Part shown: piece after piece, positions 1 to 9,019 of the stretch
Layout: each line of letters starts with the position of its first letter
Position numbering within the stretch: position 1 is the stretch's first letter
DNA from: Georgenia sp. EYE_87
Lineage (GTDB): Bacteria > Actinomycetota > Actinomycetes > Actinomycetales > Actinomycetaceae
Assembly: GCF_023148685.1 (NCBI RefSeq)
Contig: NZ_JAHXNL010000015.1
Span: forward strand, 1-64,000
Length of the DNA stretch: 64,000 nucleotides
Direction of reading: 5' to 3'
The notes under the pieces: generated by a model
Seen by the model: only the letters and a program-made list of their open reading frames with translations
What the model was told of the DNA's origin: nothing
The model's database searches: none
Program-made: the position numbers and the translations under genes

Positions 1-1
1 C

Positions 2-433
2 CGCCCGGGCGGGGAGCGCGAGGCCGCCGGCGCCCGCGGTGCGCCGGGGTCCGGGGGCGGGTCGGGCTCCGGGGCCGGGCAGGGCTCCGGGGGCGGGCAG
101 GGCTCCGGGGGCGGGCCGGGCTCCGAGGCCGGGTCCGGGTCCGGGTCCACCCTGCCGGCGGGCGCAGGCCAGGAGGACCGGGCCGGGCGCGAGCCGGACG
201 ACGATCTCGGCCCTCGCGACACCCCCGCCCCGGCGGACGTGGACGGCGACGCGACGCGCGAGCCGCCGGACGCCGGGAGCAGCGGCAGCGCGGGGACGGG
301 CGGGGCTGCCGGGACCGGCGGGACCGCGGGGCGTGGGGCGCGCGGACGCCCCGGCCCGAGCGGACGGAAGGGACGCCCGCGCACGGGCGCGAGCACCCAC
401 GAAGGAGATGGTTCACGTGCCGGCAACCGTTGA
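2..433 (+). CDS. C-terminal tail of an upstream membrane/secretion protein (5' truncated)
   Basis: The frame is open from the left edge and stops at the TGA at 431-433, overlapping the next start by 17 bp. About 143 codons are visible. They are almost entirely Gly, Ser, Ala, Pro and Arg, with recurring GSGGG- and GAGQGS-like units up to about residue 50 and acidic patches further on, so this is a disordered tail. In Streptomyces-type clusters the gene before the SCO6880 family is a large polytopic membrane protein of TrbL/VirB6 type; that identity is inferred from position only, because no folded domain lies inside the window. Confidence 0.55.
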   Translation, partial: RPGGEREAAGARGAPGSGGGSGSGAGQGSGGGQGSGGGPGSEAGSGSGSTLPAGAGQEDRAGREPDDDLGPRDTPAPADVDGDATREPPDAGSSGSAGTGGAAGTGGTAGRGARGRPGPSGRKGRPRTGASTHEGDGSRAGNR

Positions 434-1922
434 CGGCCACCACCAGCCCCGCACCTACGGCAACTGGCGGCGCCCCACCACGCCGGGCCTCATGGGCCTG
501 GGCACGGCCGGGACGATGATCCTGATGGCCGGCCTGGTGGTGGTGGTGCTCGTCGTCATGTTGACCGAGCTGCTCACCGGCCTGGTGGTGGCCGCCGGGC
601 TGGCGGTCGTGCTGCTGGCCATCGGGGTGCGCGACAAGCACGGCCTCAACGCCCTCGACAAGGGCGCCACCCGGTGGTCCTGGTGGCGCCAGCGCTCCGC
701 CGGCGAGCACCTGTACCGCTCCGGCCCGCTCGGCCAGGTGCCGTGGGGCACCTGTCAGCTGCCCGGGCTGGCGGCGTCGTCGAAGCTGACGGAGCACTCC
801 GACTCCTACGGGCGGCGCTTCGCCCTGATCCGCGTCCCGGCCACCGCCACCTACACCCTCGTCATCGGCACCGAGCCCGACGGCGCCGCCCTGGTGGACG
901 AGGAGCAGGTGGACGCCTGGGTCGCGGACTGGGGCCTGTGGCTGGCCAACCTCGGCGACGAGCCGGGGATCGTCGCCGCGTCGGTGACCATCGAGACCGC
1001 GCCCGACACCGGCACCCGGCTGCGCCGCGAGGTCGGGACGAACCTCGACCCCGACGCGCCGGAGTTCGCCCGGGCGCTGCTGGCCGAGACGGTCGCCGAG
1101 TACCCGCACGGCTCCTCCACCGTGCGCGCCTACGTGGCGCTGACGTTCAACGCCACGCACAACGGCCGGCGCCGCCAGCCCGCCGAGTTCGCCCGCGAGC
1201 TCGGGGCCCGCCTGCCCGGGCTCACCGGCGAGCTGCAGGCCACCGGCGCCGGCCCCGCGCACCCGGTGGACGCCGCGGAGCTGTGCGAGCTGGTGCGGGT
1301 GGCGTACGACCCGGCCGCGGCGACCGCCGTCGACGAGGCGCACGCCGAGGGCGAGGTCACGCACCTGACGTGGTCCGACGTCGGCCCCTCGGCCGCCGAG
1401 GCGTCCTGGGACGACTACCGGCACGACTCCGGCGTGTCGGTGAGCTGGGCCATGACGGGCGCCCCGCGCGGCAACGTCCAGGCGTCGATCCTGTCCCGGC
1501 TGCTCGCCCCCCACCGCGACGTCGCCCGCAAGCGCGTCACCCTGCTGTACCGGCCCATCGACGCCGCGTCCGCCGCCGCGATCGTCGAGGCGGACCTGCG
1601 CGCCGCGCAGTTCCGGCAGTCCTCCTCGGACAGGCCGACCGCCCGGGACGTCCTCGCCACCCGCGCCGCGGCGCTGACCGCGCAGGAGGAGGCCGCGGGT
1701 GCGGGGCTGGTCAACTTCGGCATGCTCGTCACCGCCACGGTCCTCGACGAGGCCCGCGAGGCGGACGCCCGCGCCGCCGTCGAGAACCTCGCGGCCACCG
1801 CGCGGCTGCGGCTGCGGCCCGCCTACGGCTCCCAGGACACGGCCTTCGCGGCGGCGCTGCCGCTCGGCCTGGTCCTGCCGCGCCACCTCGACCTGCCCTC
1901 GCAGATGCGGAGCCGGCTGTGA
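417..1922 (+). CDS. SCO6880-family membrane protein (type-IV-secretion-like module)
   Basis: The protein has 501 residues. After a short Arg-rich cytoplasmic segment there are two hydrophobic helices (about 27-49 and 54-70), then a large cytoplasmic or peripheral domain with a GATRWSWW-like motif soon after the second helix. This layout matches the SCO6880 family, which is usually encoded directly before a VirB4/TraC-like ATPase in actinobacterial conjugation or secretion clusters; its exact role is not established. I chose the GTG at 417 because GAAGGAG at 401-407 lies 9 bases upstream, whereas the in-frame ATG at 408 touches that site. The start overlaps the previous gene and the TGA overlaps the next GTG by four bases, so all three genes are probably translationally coupled. 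Confidence 0.75.
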   Translation: MPATVDGHHQPRTYGNWRRPTTPGLMGLGTAGTMILMAGLVVVVLVVMLTELLTGLVVAAGLAVVLLAIGVRDKHGLNALDKGATRWSWWRQRSAGEHLYRSGPLGQVPWGTCQLPGLAASSKLTEHSDSYGRRFALIRVPATATYTLVIGTEPDGAALVDEEQVDAWVADWGLWLANLGDEPGIVAASVTIETAPDTGTRLRREVGTNLDPDAPEFARALLAETVAEYPHGSSTVRAYVALTFNATHNGRRRQPAEFARELGARLPGLTGELQATGAGPAHPVDAAELCELVRVAYDPAAATAVDEAHAEGEVTHLTWSDVGPSAAEASWDDYRHDSGVSVSWAMTGAPRGNVQASILSRLLAPHRDVARKRVTLLYRPIDAASAAAIVEADLRAAQFRQSSSDRPTARDVLATRAAALTAQEEAAGAGLVNFGMLVTATVLDEAREADARAAVENLAATARLRLRPAYGSQDTAFAAALPLGLVLPRHLDLPSQMRSRL

Positions 1923-3418
1923 GCCCCCGGAAGAGCGAGGGGACGACGTCGGCACCGCCGCGACCGGGACCGCGCGGCTGGCCCGGGCGCGGGCGGGGCC
2001 GGGCCGGGTCGATCCAGCCGGTGCCGGAGTGGCGCGGCTCCACCCGCCAGGTGTGCGGGCTCTGGCCGTTCGCCGTCGGCTCCGGGACCCCGATGGTGGG
2101 GGTGCCGCTGGGCCGGAACATGGTCACGGGCGCCACGGTGTGCTGCGACCCGGTGTCGTGGTTCCAGCGCGCGAACCTCATCTCCAACCCCTCGGCCTTC
2201 GTGCTCGGCCTGCCGGGCCTGGGCAAGTCGACGCTGGTGCGGCGGATGGCGGCGGGGCTTGCGGGCTACGGCGTCATGCCGCTGGTGCTGGGCGACCTCA
2301 AGCCGGACTACGTCGACCTCATCGAGGCCCTCGGCGGGCAGGTCATCGCGCTCGGCGGGGACCGCGGGCACATCAACGTCCTGGACCCCGGCGAGGCCAC
2401 CTCGGCTGCGGAGCGGCTCACCGGCGGCGCCCGGGCGATGGTGCTCTCGGACGCGCACGACCGGCGCCTGACCATGGTGTCCTCGCTGCTGACCATCCTG
2501 CGCGCCCAGCCGCCGACCGACCGGGAGGAGACGATCCTCGACCGGGCGCTGCGCGTGCTCGACGAGCGCCACGACGGCGTGCCGGTGCTGCCGGACCTGC
2601 TGGAGGTCATCCGGTCCGCGCCGGAGGACGTCCGGCAGGTGGCGCTGGACCGCGGCTCCCTCGAGCGCTACCAGGCGGTCACGGAGAACCTCGAGGCCTC
2701 GCTCATCGGGCTGGTCGACGGCGGCCGGCTGGGCCGGACCTTCTCCCGCCCCACCACCAACCCGATGCGGCGGGACCGCCCGGTGGTCTACGACGTCAGC
2801 CACATCGACGACGCCCAGACGGACCTCCAGGCCGCGGTCATGCTGGCCTGCTGGTCGGCCGGGTTCGGGACCGTCAACGTGGCCAACGCCCTCGCCGACG
2901 CGGGGGTGGAGCCGCGCCGGCACTACTTCGTGGTGCTCGACGAGCTGTGGCGGGTGCTGCGCGCCGGCCGCGGCATCGTCGACCGGGTCGACGCCCTGAC
3001 CCGGCTGAACCGCACCCGCGGGGTGGGGACCGTGATGGTGTCCCACACGATGTCGGACCTGCTCGCCCTGCCGGCGGAGGAGGACCGGATGAAGGCCCGC
3101 GGGTTCGTCGAGCGCTCGGGGATGGTCGTGGCGGGCGGGCTGCCGGGGGCGGAGATGTCGATGCTCACCCAGGCGGTGCCGCTCTCGCGCGCCGAGCAGG
3201 AGCTGCTCATCGGCTGGCAGGACCCGCCCGCGTGGGACCCGGTGCACCACCGGGAGACCGAGCCGCCCGGGCGCGGGAAGTTCCTCGTCAAGGTCGGCGG
3301 CCGGCCGGGCATCCCCGTGCAGGTGCAGCTGACCAGCGTCGAGCTCGGCATCCACGACACCAACAAGCGCTGGCGGGAGCTCTCCCGCGTGGGCCGCGTG
3401 GAACGGGCGGAGGAGTAG
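1919..3418 (+). CDS. VirB4/TraC-like ATPase of a conjugation or type-IV-secretion-like module
   Basis: The 499-residue protein starts at a GTG that overlaps the preceding stop (GTGA). A Walker A motif GLPGLGKST occupies residues 97-105 and is followed by a LGDLKPDY segment. A Walker-B-like stretch (FVVLDELWRVLRAG) lies near 336-349, and a VSHTMSDL segment resembles the post-Walker-B region of conjugative ATPases. The family is expected to power protein or DNA transfer at the membrane, together with the SCO6880-family protein encoded before it. The 5' part of the reading frame before 1919 is a shadow of the previous gene. No later gene of the module is visible; a non-coding region follows. Confidence 0.75.
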   Translation: MSPRKSEGTTSAPPRPGPRGWPGRGRGRAGSIQPVPEWRGSTRQVCGLWPFAVGSGTPMVGVPLGRNMVTGATVCCDPVSWFQRANLISNPSAFVLGLPGLGKSTLVRRMAAGLAGYGVMPLVLGDLKPDYVDLIEALGGQVIALGGDRGHINVLDPGEATSAAERLTGGARAMVLSDAHDRRLTMVSSLLTILRAQPPTDREETILDRALRVLDERHDGVPVLPDLLEVIRSAPEDVRQVALDRGSLERYQAVTENLEASLIGLVDGGRLGRTFSRPTTNPMRRDRPVVYDVSHIDDAQTDLQAAVMLACWSAGFGTVNVANALADAGVEPRRHYFVVLDELWRVLRAGRGIVDRVDALTRLNRTRGVGTVMVSHTMSDLLALPAEEDRMKARGFVERSGMVVAGGLPGAEMSMLTQAVPLSRAEQELLIGWQDPPAWDPVHHRETEPPGRGKFLVKVGGRPGIPVQVQLTSVELGIHDTNKRWRELSRVGRVERAEE

Positions 3419-3431
3419 AGCGCTCCGCGCC

Positions 3432-3509
3432 GCCACCCGCGCATCGCCGCCGCCACCGCCGCCGCCACACCCGCCACCCGCCACCCGCCGCCGCCGCCGC
3501 CGCCGCCCG
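3432..3509 (+). repeat. GCC-rich trinucleotide tract
   Basis: Just after the ATPase stop codon, the sequence consists mostly of CCG/GCC triplets with short CAC interruptions; its purest part is at about 3487-3508. It is noncoding on the available evidence and accounts for the spurious long Pro/Arg/Gly frames here. Confidence 0.6.
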
Positions 3510-3527
3510 AGCATCTCCCTCGACGGC

Positions 3528-3587
3528 TAAGTGCTCCTGAGCAGATGAAGTGGATCGAGGACGACTTCATCTGCTCAGGAGCACTTA
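3528..3587. repeat. Perfect 24-bp inverted repeat with 12-base loop
   Basis: The left arm 3528-3551 and the right arm 3564-3587 are exact reverse complements, separated by 12 bases. The arms contain AAGTGCTCCTGAGCAG and its complement. There is no T-run after either arm, which argues against a classical terminator, although it does lie 110 bases after the ATPase operon. A related sequence, with the shared core CACTTCATCTGC, occurs at about 41637-41687, so it may belong to a dispersed palindromic family. Confidence 0.85.
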
Positions 3588-3715
3588 TCGGACCGAACCG
3601 TCCGGGCGTCAGCGCGGGCGCCCGCCACCAAGCCGCGGGGACGACTTTCGCGGGCATTCCTAGATGAGGCACCGCGCCCGTTTCGGGGGCACTCTTCGTG
3701 AGTCTCGTCGAAGTC

Positions 3716-3748
3716 TTGACACGCATACGTGAACTCCGCTTCACTAAT
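3716..3748 (+). promoter_or_regulatory. Probable promoter for the riboswitch-TerC transcript
   Basis: A consensus -35 hexamer TTGACA is at 3716-3721. A weak -10 candidate (TTCACT at 3740-3745, 18-base spacer) lies just upstream of the riboswitch. The -10 assignment is uncertain; ACTAAT a few bases downstream is an alternative. Confidence 0.45.
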
Positions 3749-3754
3749 CACGTT

Positions 3755-3885
3755 GGTGGAGGGGAGTAACCCCAAGCGTTCCGTCGTCATCACGTCCCGC
3801 ACGAATGCGGGTCCGGCGGGGCGGGCCCGGTCCGGGCCGGGAGAGACCTCCGGTCGGTGAAGTGACCGGAGGGTGGTGCTCTCGG
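3755..3885 (+). promoter_or_regulatory. yybP-ykoY (Mn2+) riboswitch with RBS-sequestering expression platform
   Basis: The leader carries the conserved yybP-ykoY elements: GGGGAGTA at 3761-3768 in the first arm, a CGTCGTCATCACGT segment at 3782-3795, and GAGACC at 3843-3848 closing the aptamer. The family senses Mn2+ and commonly controls TerC-type and other metal exporters, which fits the gene immediately downstream. The basal strand GGAGG (3758-3762) can pair with CCTCC (3847-3851). Those same bases also form the left arm of a perfect 9-bp hairpin, 3847-3855 with 3864-3872, whose right arm contains the GGAGG ribosome-binding site. The two structures exclude each other. Ligand-stabilised aptamer should therefore release the RBS and switch translation on; this direction is inferred from the pairing. 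Confidence 0.8.
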
Positions 3886-4893
3886 ATGGATGTTCCGTTC
3901 TGGGTGTGGGCGACGGTGATCGCCTTCATCGTGGTGATGCTCGCGATCGACCTCTTCGCCCACCGTCGCGCCCATGTCATCGGGGTGCGAGAGGCCGCGA
4001 TCTGGTCGGCGATCTGGGTGGCGTTCGGGATCGCCTTCGGCGCGCTGGTGTGGAGCGTCTACGGCGCCGAGCCCGGGCAGCAGTACTTCGCCGGGTACCT
4101 GATCGAGAAGTCCCTGGCGGTCGACAACGTCTTCGTCTGGGCGATCATCTTCAGCTACTTCGGCGTCCCGCGGGAGTACCAGCACCGGGTGCTGTTCCTC
4201 GGCGTGCTCGGCGCGCTCGTCCTGCGCGGCGGGTTCATCGCCGCCGGCGCCGCGCTCATCGAGAACTTCTCCTGGGTGCTGTACGTCTTCGCCGCCTTCC
4301 TGCTGTGGACCGGGTACCGGATGATCCGCTCCCGCGACGAGCACCTCGACCCGGCGGGGTCGCGGACGCTGCGGCTGTTCCGCCGCTTCGTGCCGATGAC
4401 CGACGCCTACTACGGCCAGCGACTCCTCGTCCGCGTCGGCGGAACCCTCGTGGCCACCCCGCTGCTCGCCGTGCTGGTGCTCGTGGAGGTCACCGACGTC
4501 GTGTTCGCGGTGGACTCGATCCCGGCCATCTTCGCGGTGACCGACGACGTCTTCCTGGTGTTCACCGCCAACGCCTTCGCCATCCTCGGGCTGCGGGCGA
4601 TGTATTTCCTGCTGGCCGACCTGATCCACCGCTTCGTCTACCTCAAGATCGGCCTCGCCCTGGTGCTGATCTGGGTGGGCGTGAAGATGCTGCTCAAGAT
4701 CGACCTGTTCTACATCCCCACGTCGATCTCCCTGGCCGTGGTGGCGACCATCATCGGCACCTCGGTCGTGGCCAGCCTCCGCGCCACCCGCGGGCAGAGC
4801 CGGCGGGAGCTCCCCTCGCCGGCCGCCGCGCCCTTCCGGGTGGCGACGGAGGAGGAGCTCGCCGCGAGCGCGCCGGCCTGGAAGGCCCGGTGA
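3886..4893 (+). CDS. TerC-family integral membrane protein, probable Mn2+ exporter
   Basis: The 335-residue protein has about nine hydrophobic segments and the two acidic signatures of the TerC/Alx family: EKSLAVDN at 74-81 and EVTDVVFAVDSIPA at 201-214. Bacterial TerC/Alx proteins are membrane proteins linked to Mn2+ export, and the leader here is an Mn2+-type riboswitch. The ATG at 3886 lies 13 bases after GGAGG at 3868-3872. An upstream in-frame start at 3805 would place coding sequence inside the riboswitch and is rejected. The C-terminus after the last helix is charged and probably cytoplasmic. A small winged-helix gene follows after 58 bases and could share the transcript. Confidence 0.88.
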   Translation: MDVPFWVWATVIAFIVVMLAIDLFAHRRAHVIGVREAAIWSAIWVAFGIAFGALVWSVYGAEPGQQYFAGYLIEKSLAVDNVFVWAIIFSYFGVPREYQHRVLFLGVLGALVLRGGFIAAGAALIENFSWVLYVFAAFLLWTGYRMIRSRDEHLDPAGSRTLRLFRRFVPMTDAYYGQRLLVRVGGTLVATPLLAVLVLVEVTDVVFAVDSIPAIFAVTDDVFLVFTANAFAILGLRAMYFLLADLIHRFVYLKIGLALVLIWVGVKMLLKIDLFYIPTSISLAVVATIIGTSVVASLRATRGQSRRELPSPAAAPFRVATEEELAASAPAWKAR

Positions 4894-4951
4894 GGTCGAC
4901 GCGCGGCGGACGCCGCCCCACGGCGGCGGAGCGAGAGGGGAGGATGTGGTC

Positions 4952-5275
4952 ATGGCTGCCGACGACGACGCACGGCCGGGGTGGACGTTCCTGACCAACC
5001 ACGGCCACGTCCTCCTCGCCGTCGCCGCCGCCCCGGACGCCCGGGTGAGCGACCTCGCCCGCCAGGTCGGGATCACGCCGCGCGCCACCCTCGCCATCCT
5101 CAGCGACCTCGAGGCGGACGGGTACGTCCGGCGCACCCGGGTCGGGCGGCGGACGCACTACACCGTCAACTCACACCGGCCGTTCCGGCACCCCGCGAAC
5201 GCCGCGCACGAGGTCGGCGAGCTGCTCGGCATCTTCAGCGAGCACCCGCCGCCAGCTCGAGCGCCACGTCGATGA
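4952..5275 (+). CDS. Small winged-helix transcriptional regulator
   Basis: The 107-residue protein has an ArsR/MarR-like winged helix at about 14-75 ([19 protein letters not shown] as helix-turn-helix, then [13 protein letters not shown] as the wing). No Cys metal site and no separate ligand domain are visible. The ATG at 4952 is preferred to the GTG at 4946 because the AGGGGAGGA ribosome-binding site ends at 4944. It follows the TerC gene on the same strand. Its last 41 bases overlap, tail to tail, the end of the aldolase gene on the other strand. Its target is unknown; local control of TerC or of the adjacent catabolic operon is possible. Confidence 0.7.
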   Translation: MAADDDARPGWTFLTNHGHVLLAVAAAPDARVSDLARQVGITPRATLAILSDLEADGYVRRTRVGRRTHYTVNSHRPFRHPANAAHEVGELLGIFSEHPPPARAPRR

Positions 5276-6293
5276 TCATGTCCTCCTGGCCGCCGACGTA
5301 GCCGCGCTCCCCCACCTCGCGCAGGATGTCGTGGGCCGGGACGCCGTACCGGGCGGCCGCACGCTCAGCGTGCAGCAGGAAGGAGTTGTAGACGCCGAAG
5401 CGCCCCTGCACGATCGAGGACCGGTCCGCCACGGGCAGCCGGGGCACCAGCGGGCGCAGCACGTCCTCGGCAGCGGCCAGGACGGCGTCGACGTCGATCC
5501 CCGTGGGGACGCCCAGCTTCTCGAAGGCTGCGGCGAGGATCTCCGTGGGCGAGTTCCCGGGCCCGGCCCCGAGCGCGCACAGGGTGCCGTCGATCTGGCG
5601 GGCGCCGGCGTCGTAGGCGGCGAGGGAGTTCGCCACCCCGAGCGAGAGGTTCTGGTGGCCGTGGAAACCGACCTGGGCGTCGTCGCCCAGCTCCGCGACG
5701 AGCGCGGCGACCCGGTCCGTCGCGGTGCCCGGCATGAGCGCCCCGGCCGAGTCGACGACGTAGACGCACTGGCACCCCGCGTCGGCCATGATCCGGGCCT
5801 GGCCGGCGAGGCCCTCCGGGGTGTTGCGGTGGGACAGCATCAGGAACCCGACGGTCTCCATGCCCAGGTCCCGGGCTGCGCCGAAGTGCTGCGCGGAGAT
5901 GTCCGCCTCGGTGCTGTGCGTCGCCACCCGGGCGATCGTCGCCCCGGCGCCGTGCGCCTCGCGGAGGTTCTCCACGGTGCCGAGCCCGGGCAGGAGCAGG
6001 ACGGCGATCCGGGCCGATGTCACGGCTTCCGCGGCGGCCGCCACGAGCTGGGCGTCACTGCGCGCGCCGAAGCCGTAGTTGAACGAGGACCCGGCGAGGC
6101 CGTCTCCGTGGGTGACCTCGATAACCTGCACGCCCGCCCGGTCCAGGGCGCCGGCAACGGCGCGGACGTCGTCCTCGGTGAAGCGGTGGCGCACGGCATG
6201 GCTGCCGTCGCGGAGCGTGGTGTCGGTGATGCGGACAGACGTCGGGCCCGTCCCGCGCCCCGGGCGACCCGCGCCCGTCTCGGTGGTGGTCAT
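5235..6293 (-). CDS. dmpG: 4-hydroxy-2-oxovalerate aldolase
   Basis: The 352-residue protein is a DmpG/BphI-type aldolase, which cleaves 4-hydroxy-2-oxovalerate to pyruvate and acetaldehyde. The TIM-barrel start [12 protein letters not shown] (21-32) carries the metal-binding Asp and the catalytic region, and the [11 protein letters not shown] motif near 210 supplies the two metal-binding His. The C-terminal helical part, expected to contact the dehydrogenase partner, is present. It overlaps the end of the acetaldehyde dehydrogenase gene by four bases (ATGA), consistent with the substrate-channelling complex known for this pair. It is the last gene of the meta-cleavage operon. Confidence 0.93.
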   Translation of the reverse strand: MTTTETGAGRPGRGTGPTSVRITDTTLRDGSHAVRHRFTEDDVRAVAGALDRAGVQVIEVTHGDGLAGSSFNYGFGARSDAQLVAAAAEAVTSARIAVLLLPGLGTVENLREAHGAGATIARVATHSTEADISAQHFGAARDLGMETVGFLMLSHRNTPEGLAGQARIMADAGCQCVYVVDSAGALMPGTATDRVAALVAELGDDAQVGFHGHQNLSLGVANSLAAYDAGARQIDGTLCALGAGPGNSPTEILAAAFEKLGVPTGIDVDAVLAAAEDVLRPLVPRLPVADRSSIVQGRFGVYNSFLLHAERAAARYGVPAHDILREVGERGYVGGQEDMIIDVALELAAGAR

Positions 6294-7231
6294 CGCTGGT
6301 TCGCTCCCTTGGCCTGGCCGATCAGCTCGCCCACCCGCAGGGCGGCGGCGGTCATGATGTCGAGGTTGCCGGCCCACTCGGGCAGGTAGTCGCCGTTGCC
6401 CCGGACCTCGAGCAGCACGGTGACGCGGGCGTTGCCGTCCCACAGCTCCTCGGCGTCGTCGAACTGCGGCTCGCCGCGCAGCTGGTAGCCCGGCACGTAG
6501 GCCTGGACCTCCCGCACGCGGCGGTGGATCGACGCGGCGATCGCGTCCCGGTCGGCGTCGGCGGGGATCGCGCAGAACACGGTGTCCCGCATGATCATGG
6601 GCGGGTCGACCGGGTTGAGGATGATGATCGCCTTGCCGCGCCCGGCCCCGCCGACCGACTCGACGGCCCGGGCGGTGGTCTGCGTGAACTCGTCGATGTT
6701 CGCGCGCGTCCCCGGCCCCGCCGACCGCGACGCGATCGAGGCCACGATCTCGGCGTAGGGCACCTCGGTCACGCTGGAGACCGCGTCGACGATCGGGATG
6801 GTCGCCTGCCCGCCGCAGGTGATCATGTTGACGTTCGGCGCGTCCAGGTGCTCGGTGTTCACGGCCGGGCACAGGAAGGGCCCGACGGCGGCCGGGGTCA
6901 GGTCGACCGCGGTGATGCCGGCCTCCCGGTACCGCGGCGCGTTCGCCAGGTGGGCCCGGGCGGAGGTCGCCTCGAACACGATGTCAGGCAGGGCGCCCTG
7001 GGCCAGCAGCCAGTCCACGCCCCCGTGGCTGGCCTCGACGCCGAGGCCGCGGGCACGGGCGAGCCCGTCCGAGGTCGGGTCCACCCCCACCATGGAGTGA
7101 ACGTCGAGCGACTCCGAGCGCAGCAGCTTCACGAGCAGGTCGGTCCCGATGTTGCCGGGCCCGACGACGGCTGCGCTCAGCCGCCGCCCGGGGGCCGGCG
7201 CGAGCGCGGCAGCTCGTTGCGTGACGGTCAT
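6290..7231 (-). CDS. dmpF: Acetaldehyde dehydrogenase (acylating)
   Basis: This 313-residue enzyme oxidises acetaldehyde to acetyl-CoA using NAD+ and CoA. The nucleotide-binding loop GPGNIGTD is at 24-31, and the catalytic Cys is C139 in [12 protein letters not shown]. The start at 7231 is chosen because AGGAGG (7238-7243) then lies six bases upstream; the ATG at 7237 would touch the ribosome-binding site. It is the partner of the downstream aldolase, with which it normally forms a channelling complex so that free acetaldehyde is not released. A 44-base gap separates it from the dehydrogenase gene upstream. Confidence 0.93.
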   Translation of the reverse strand: MTVTQRAAALAPAPGRRLSAAVVGPGNIGTDLLVKLLRSESLDVHSMVGVDPTSDGLARARGLGVEASHGGVDWLLAQGALPDIVFEATSARAHLANAPRYREAGITAVDLTPAAVGPFLCPAVNTEHLDAPNVNMITCGGQATIPIVDAVSSVTEVPYAEIVASIASRSAGPGTRANIDEFTQTTARAVESVGGAGRGKAIIILNPVDPPMIMRDTVFCAIPADADRDAIAASIHRRVREVQAYVPGYQLRGEPQFDDAEELWDGNARVTVLLEVRGNGDYLPEWAGNLDIMTAAALRVGELIGQAKGANQR

Positions 7232-7275
7232 GGTCATCCTCCTGGTCGGCTGGACGGCGGTCGGCTGAACGGCGG

Positions 7276-8814
7276 TCAGTCGCCGGCCGGGTCGATCTGC
7301 ATCACGACGGCCTTGGGCTCCGTGAAGAACTCGCGGCTGAACGACCCGCCCTCCCGGCCCACCCCCGAGTCACCGACGCCGCCGAAGGGGGCGCGCAGGT
7401 CACGGATGAAGAAGCAGTTCACCCACACCGTCCCGACGCGCAGCCGGGAGGACACCCGGTGGGCCCGCGAGAGGTTCTCGCTGAAGAGCATGGCGTTGAG
7501 GCCGAACGGGGAGGCGTTGACCAGGCCCACCACCTCGTCCTCGCTGTCGAAGGGCGTCACGGTGACGATCGGCCCGAAGATCTCCTCGCGCTGGTGGGGC
7601 GAGTCCTCGGCGAGTCCGGTGACGATCGTGGGCAGGACGAACAGGCCCTCCCCGAGCGCGCCGGTGAGCACCGTGCCTCCCTCCGCCTCGATCGCCTCGA
7701 AGTAGGAGCGCACCTTGGCGTGGTGGGTCGCGGACGAGAGCGGGCCCAGCTGGGTGGCGGGGTCCTTCGGGTCACCGGCCACCATCGCGCGGGCGGCGGC
7801 CACGAAACGCTCGAGGAACTCCTCCTGGATCGAGCGGTGGACGTACAGGCGTGAGCCGGCGAGGCAGACCTGGCCGGCGTTGGTGAAGATGGCCCGCACC
7901 GACCAGGCGACGGCGTTGTCGAGGTCGGCGTCGGCGAAGACGACGTTCGCCCCCTTGCCGCCGAGCTCGAGGCTGACCGGCGTGAGGTTCCGCGCCGCGG
8001 CACCGGCGATCGCCCGCCCGGTGCCGGACTCGCCGGTGAAGGTGATCCGGTCGACGTCGGGGTGCGCCGTCAGTGCCTCGCCGACGGAGTCGGGGCCGTA
8101 GCCGTGGACGACGTTGAAGACCCCGGGCGGGATGCCGGCCTCCAGCGCGAGGCGTGCCAGGATCGTGGCCGACGCCGGGGAGTCCTCGGCGGGCTTGAGG
8201 ACCACGGTGTTCCCCCAGGCGAGGGCGGGGGCGACCTTCCAGCTCTCGAGCATCATCGGGAAGTTCCACGGCGCGATGGCGACGACGACGCCGGCAGCCT
8301 CGTAGCGCGTGTAGGCGTGGTGGCCGGAGTCCATCGGCAGGGCCTCGGCCGCGGTGAGCTGCGCGTGGTCGGCGAAGAACCGGAAGTTGTCGGCGGTGCG
8401 GGGCACGTCGTTGCCGCGGCTCTGGGTGATCGGCTTGCCCATGTCCCGGGTGTCGGCCAGGGCGAGCTCGTCCCCGTGCTCGAGGATGAGGTCGGCGAAG
8501 CGGGCGAGGATCGCCTGACGCTCCCGGCGCCCCATCCGGGGCCAGGGCCCCTCGTCGAACGCGCGGCGTGCGGCGGCGACGGCGAGGTCGGCCTCCGCCT
8601 TCCCGCCGAGCGGGAACCGCGCCCAGACCTGGCCGGTGTACGGGTCGACGCTGTCGAACGTGGCGCCGTCGGCGGAGGGCACCTCGTAGCCGCCGATGAC
8701 GTGACCGAAGGTGACCACGGGCGCCTCGGCTCGCAGCGGGCCGGCCGCGTAGGCCGGCGGCTGCTCGCCGGGGCTCGGGGCGGAGGTCTCGGCGACCTGG
8801 CTGGTCGGGTTCAT
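7276..8814 (-). CDS. dmpC: 2-hydroxymuconic semialdehyde dehydrogenase (aldehyde dehydrogenase family)
   Basis: This is a full-length 512-residue NAD(P)+ aldehyde dehydrogenase. The general-base Glu lies in LELGGKG near 283, and the nucleophilic Cys in [11 protein letters not shown] near 316. In the oxalocrotonate branch it oxidises the semialdehyde ring-cleavage product to 2-hydroxymuconate. The substrate is assigned from context, as the gene sits one base after the tautomerase gene and among the other branch enzymes; related dehydrogenases for homoprotocatechuate products are hard to exclude by sequence alone. An AGGAAGGA site precedes the ATG at 8814. The first 30 residues are a variable, probably flexible extension. 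Confidence 0.85.
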   Translation of the reverse strand: MNPTSQVAETSAPSPGEQPPAYAAGPLRAEAPVVTFGHVIGGYEVPSADGATFDSVDPYTGQVWARFPLGGKAEADLAVAAARRAFDEGPWPRMGRRERQAILARFADLILEHGDELALADTRDMGKPITQSRGNDVPRTADNFRFFADHAQLTAAEALPMDSGHHAYTRYEAAGVVVAIAPWNFPMMLESWKVAPALAWGNTVVLKPAEDSPASATILARLALEAGIPPGVFNVVHGYGPDSVGEALTAHPDVDRITFTGESGTGRAIAGAAARNLTPVSLELGGKGANVVFADADLDNAVAWSVRAIFTNAGQVCLAGSRLYVHRSIQEEFLERFVAAARAMVAGDPKDPATQLGPLSSATHHAKVRSYFEAIEAEGGTVLTGALGEGLFVLPTIVTGLAEDSPHQREEIFGPIVTVTPFDSEDEVVGLVNASPFGLNAMLFSENLSRAHRVSSRLRVGTVWVNCFFIRDLRAPFGGVGDSGVGREGGSFSREFFTEPKAVVMQIDPAGD

Positions 8815-8815
8815 T

Positions 8816-9016
8816 TCAGCGTCCTTCCTGGTCGCGCTCGGCGAGGGTCTGATCGCCCGCGGACCACAGCTCGCGGGGCACCTCGCGCACGATCACGCGG
8901 ATGTTCTGGGGGCTGGCGTCAAGGCTGACGCGGACCGCCTCGTGGACCCGGTGCATGAGCTCGCGTAGCTGTTCGGGCTGCCGGCCCTGGGTGAGGGTGA
9001 CTTCGACGAGTGGCAC
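8816..9016 (-). CDS. dmpI: 4-oxalocrotonate tautomerase (2-hydroxymuconate tautomerase)
   Basis: This 66-residue protein is of usual size for the family. After removal of Met, the amino-terminal Pro is the catalytic base. Arg12 and Arg40 (11 and 39 in mature numbering) match the two catalytic arginines of 4-oxalocrotonate tautomerase. It converts the enol 2-hydroxymuconate to 2-oxo-3-hexenedioate. It sits between the decarboxylase and dehydrogenase genes with gaps of 3 and 1 bases. Confidence 0.9.
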   Translation of the reverse strand: MPLVEVTLTQGRQPEQLRELMHRVHEAVRVSLDASPQNIRVIVREVPRELWSAGDQTLAERDQEGR

Positions 9017-9019
9017 GGT

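Noticed and set aside
39-416. N-terminal extension of the SCO6880-family gene to position 39
   Set aside because: The extension is low-complexity Gly/Pro/Arg and lies antiparallel in phase to the end of the preceding gene; a good ribosome-binding site at 401-407 fits the start at 417.
3805-3885. Upstream in-frame start for the TerC protein
   Set aside because: It would place coding sequence within the riboswitch and before the GGAGG site.
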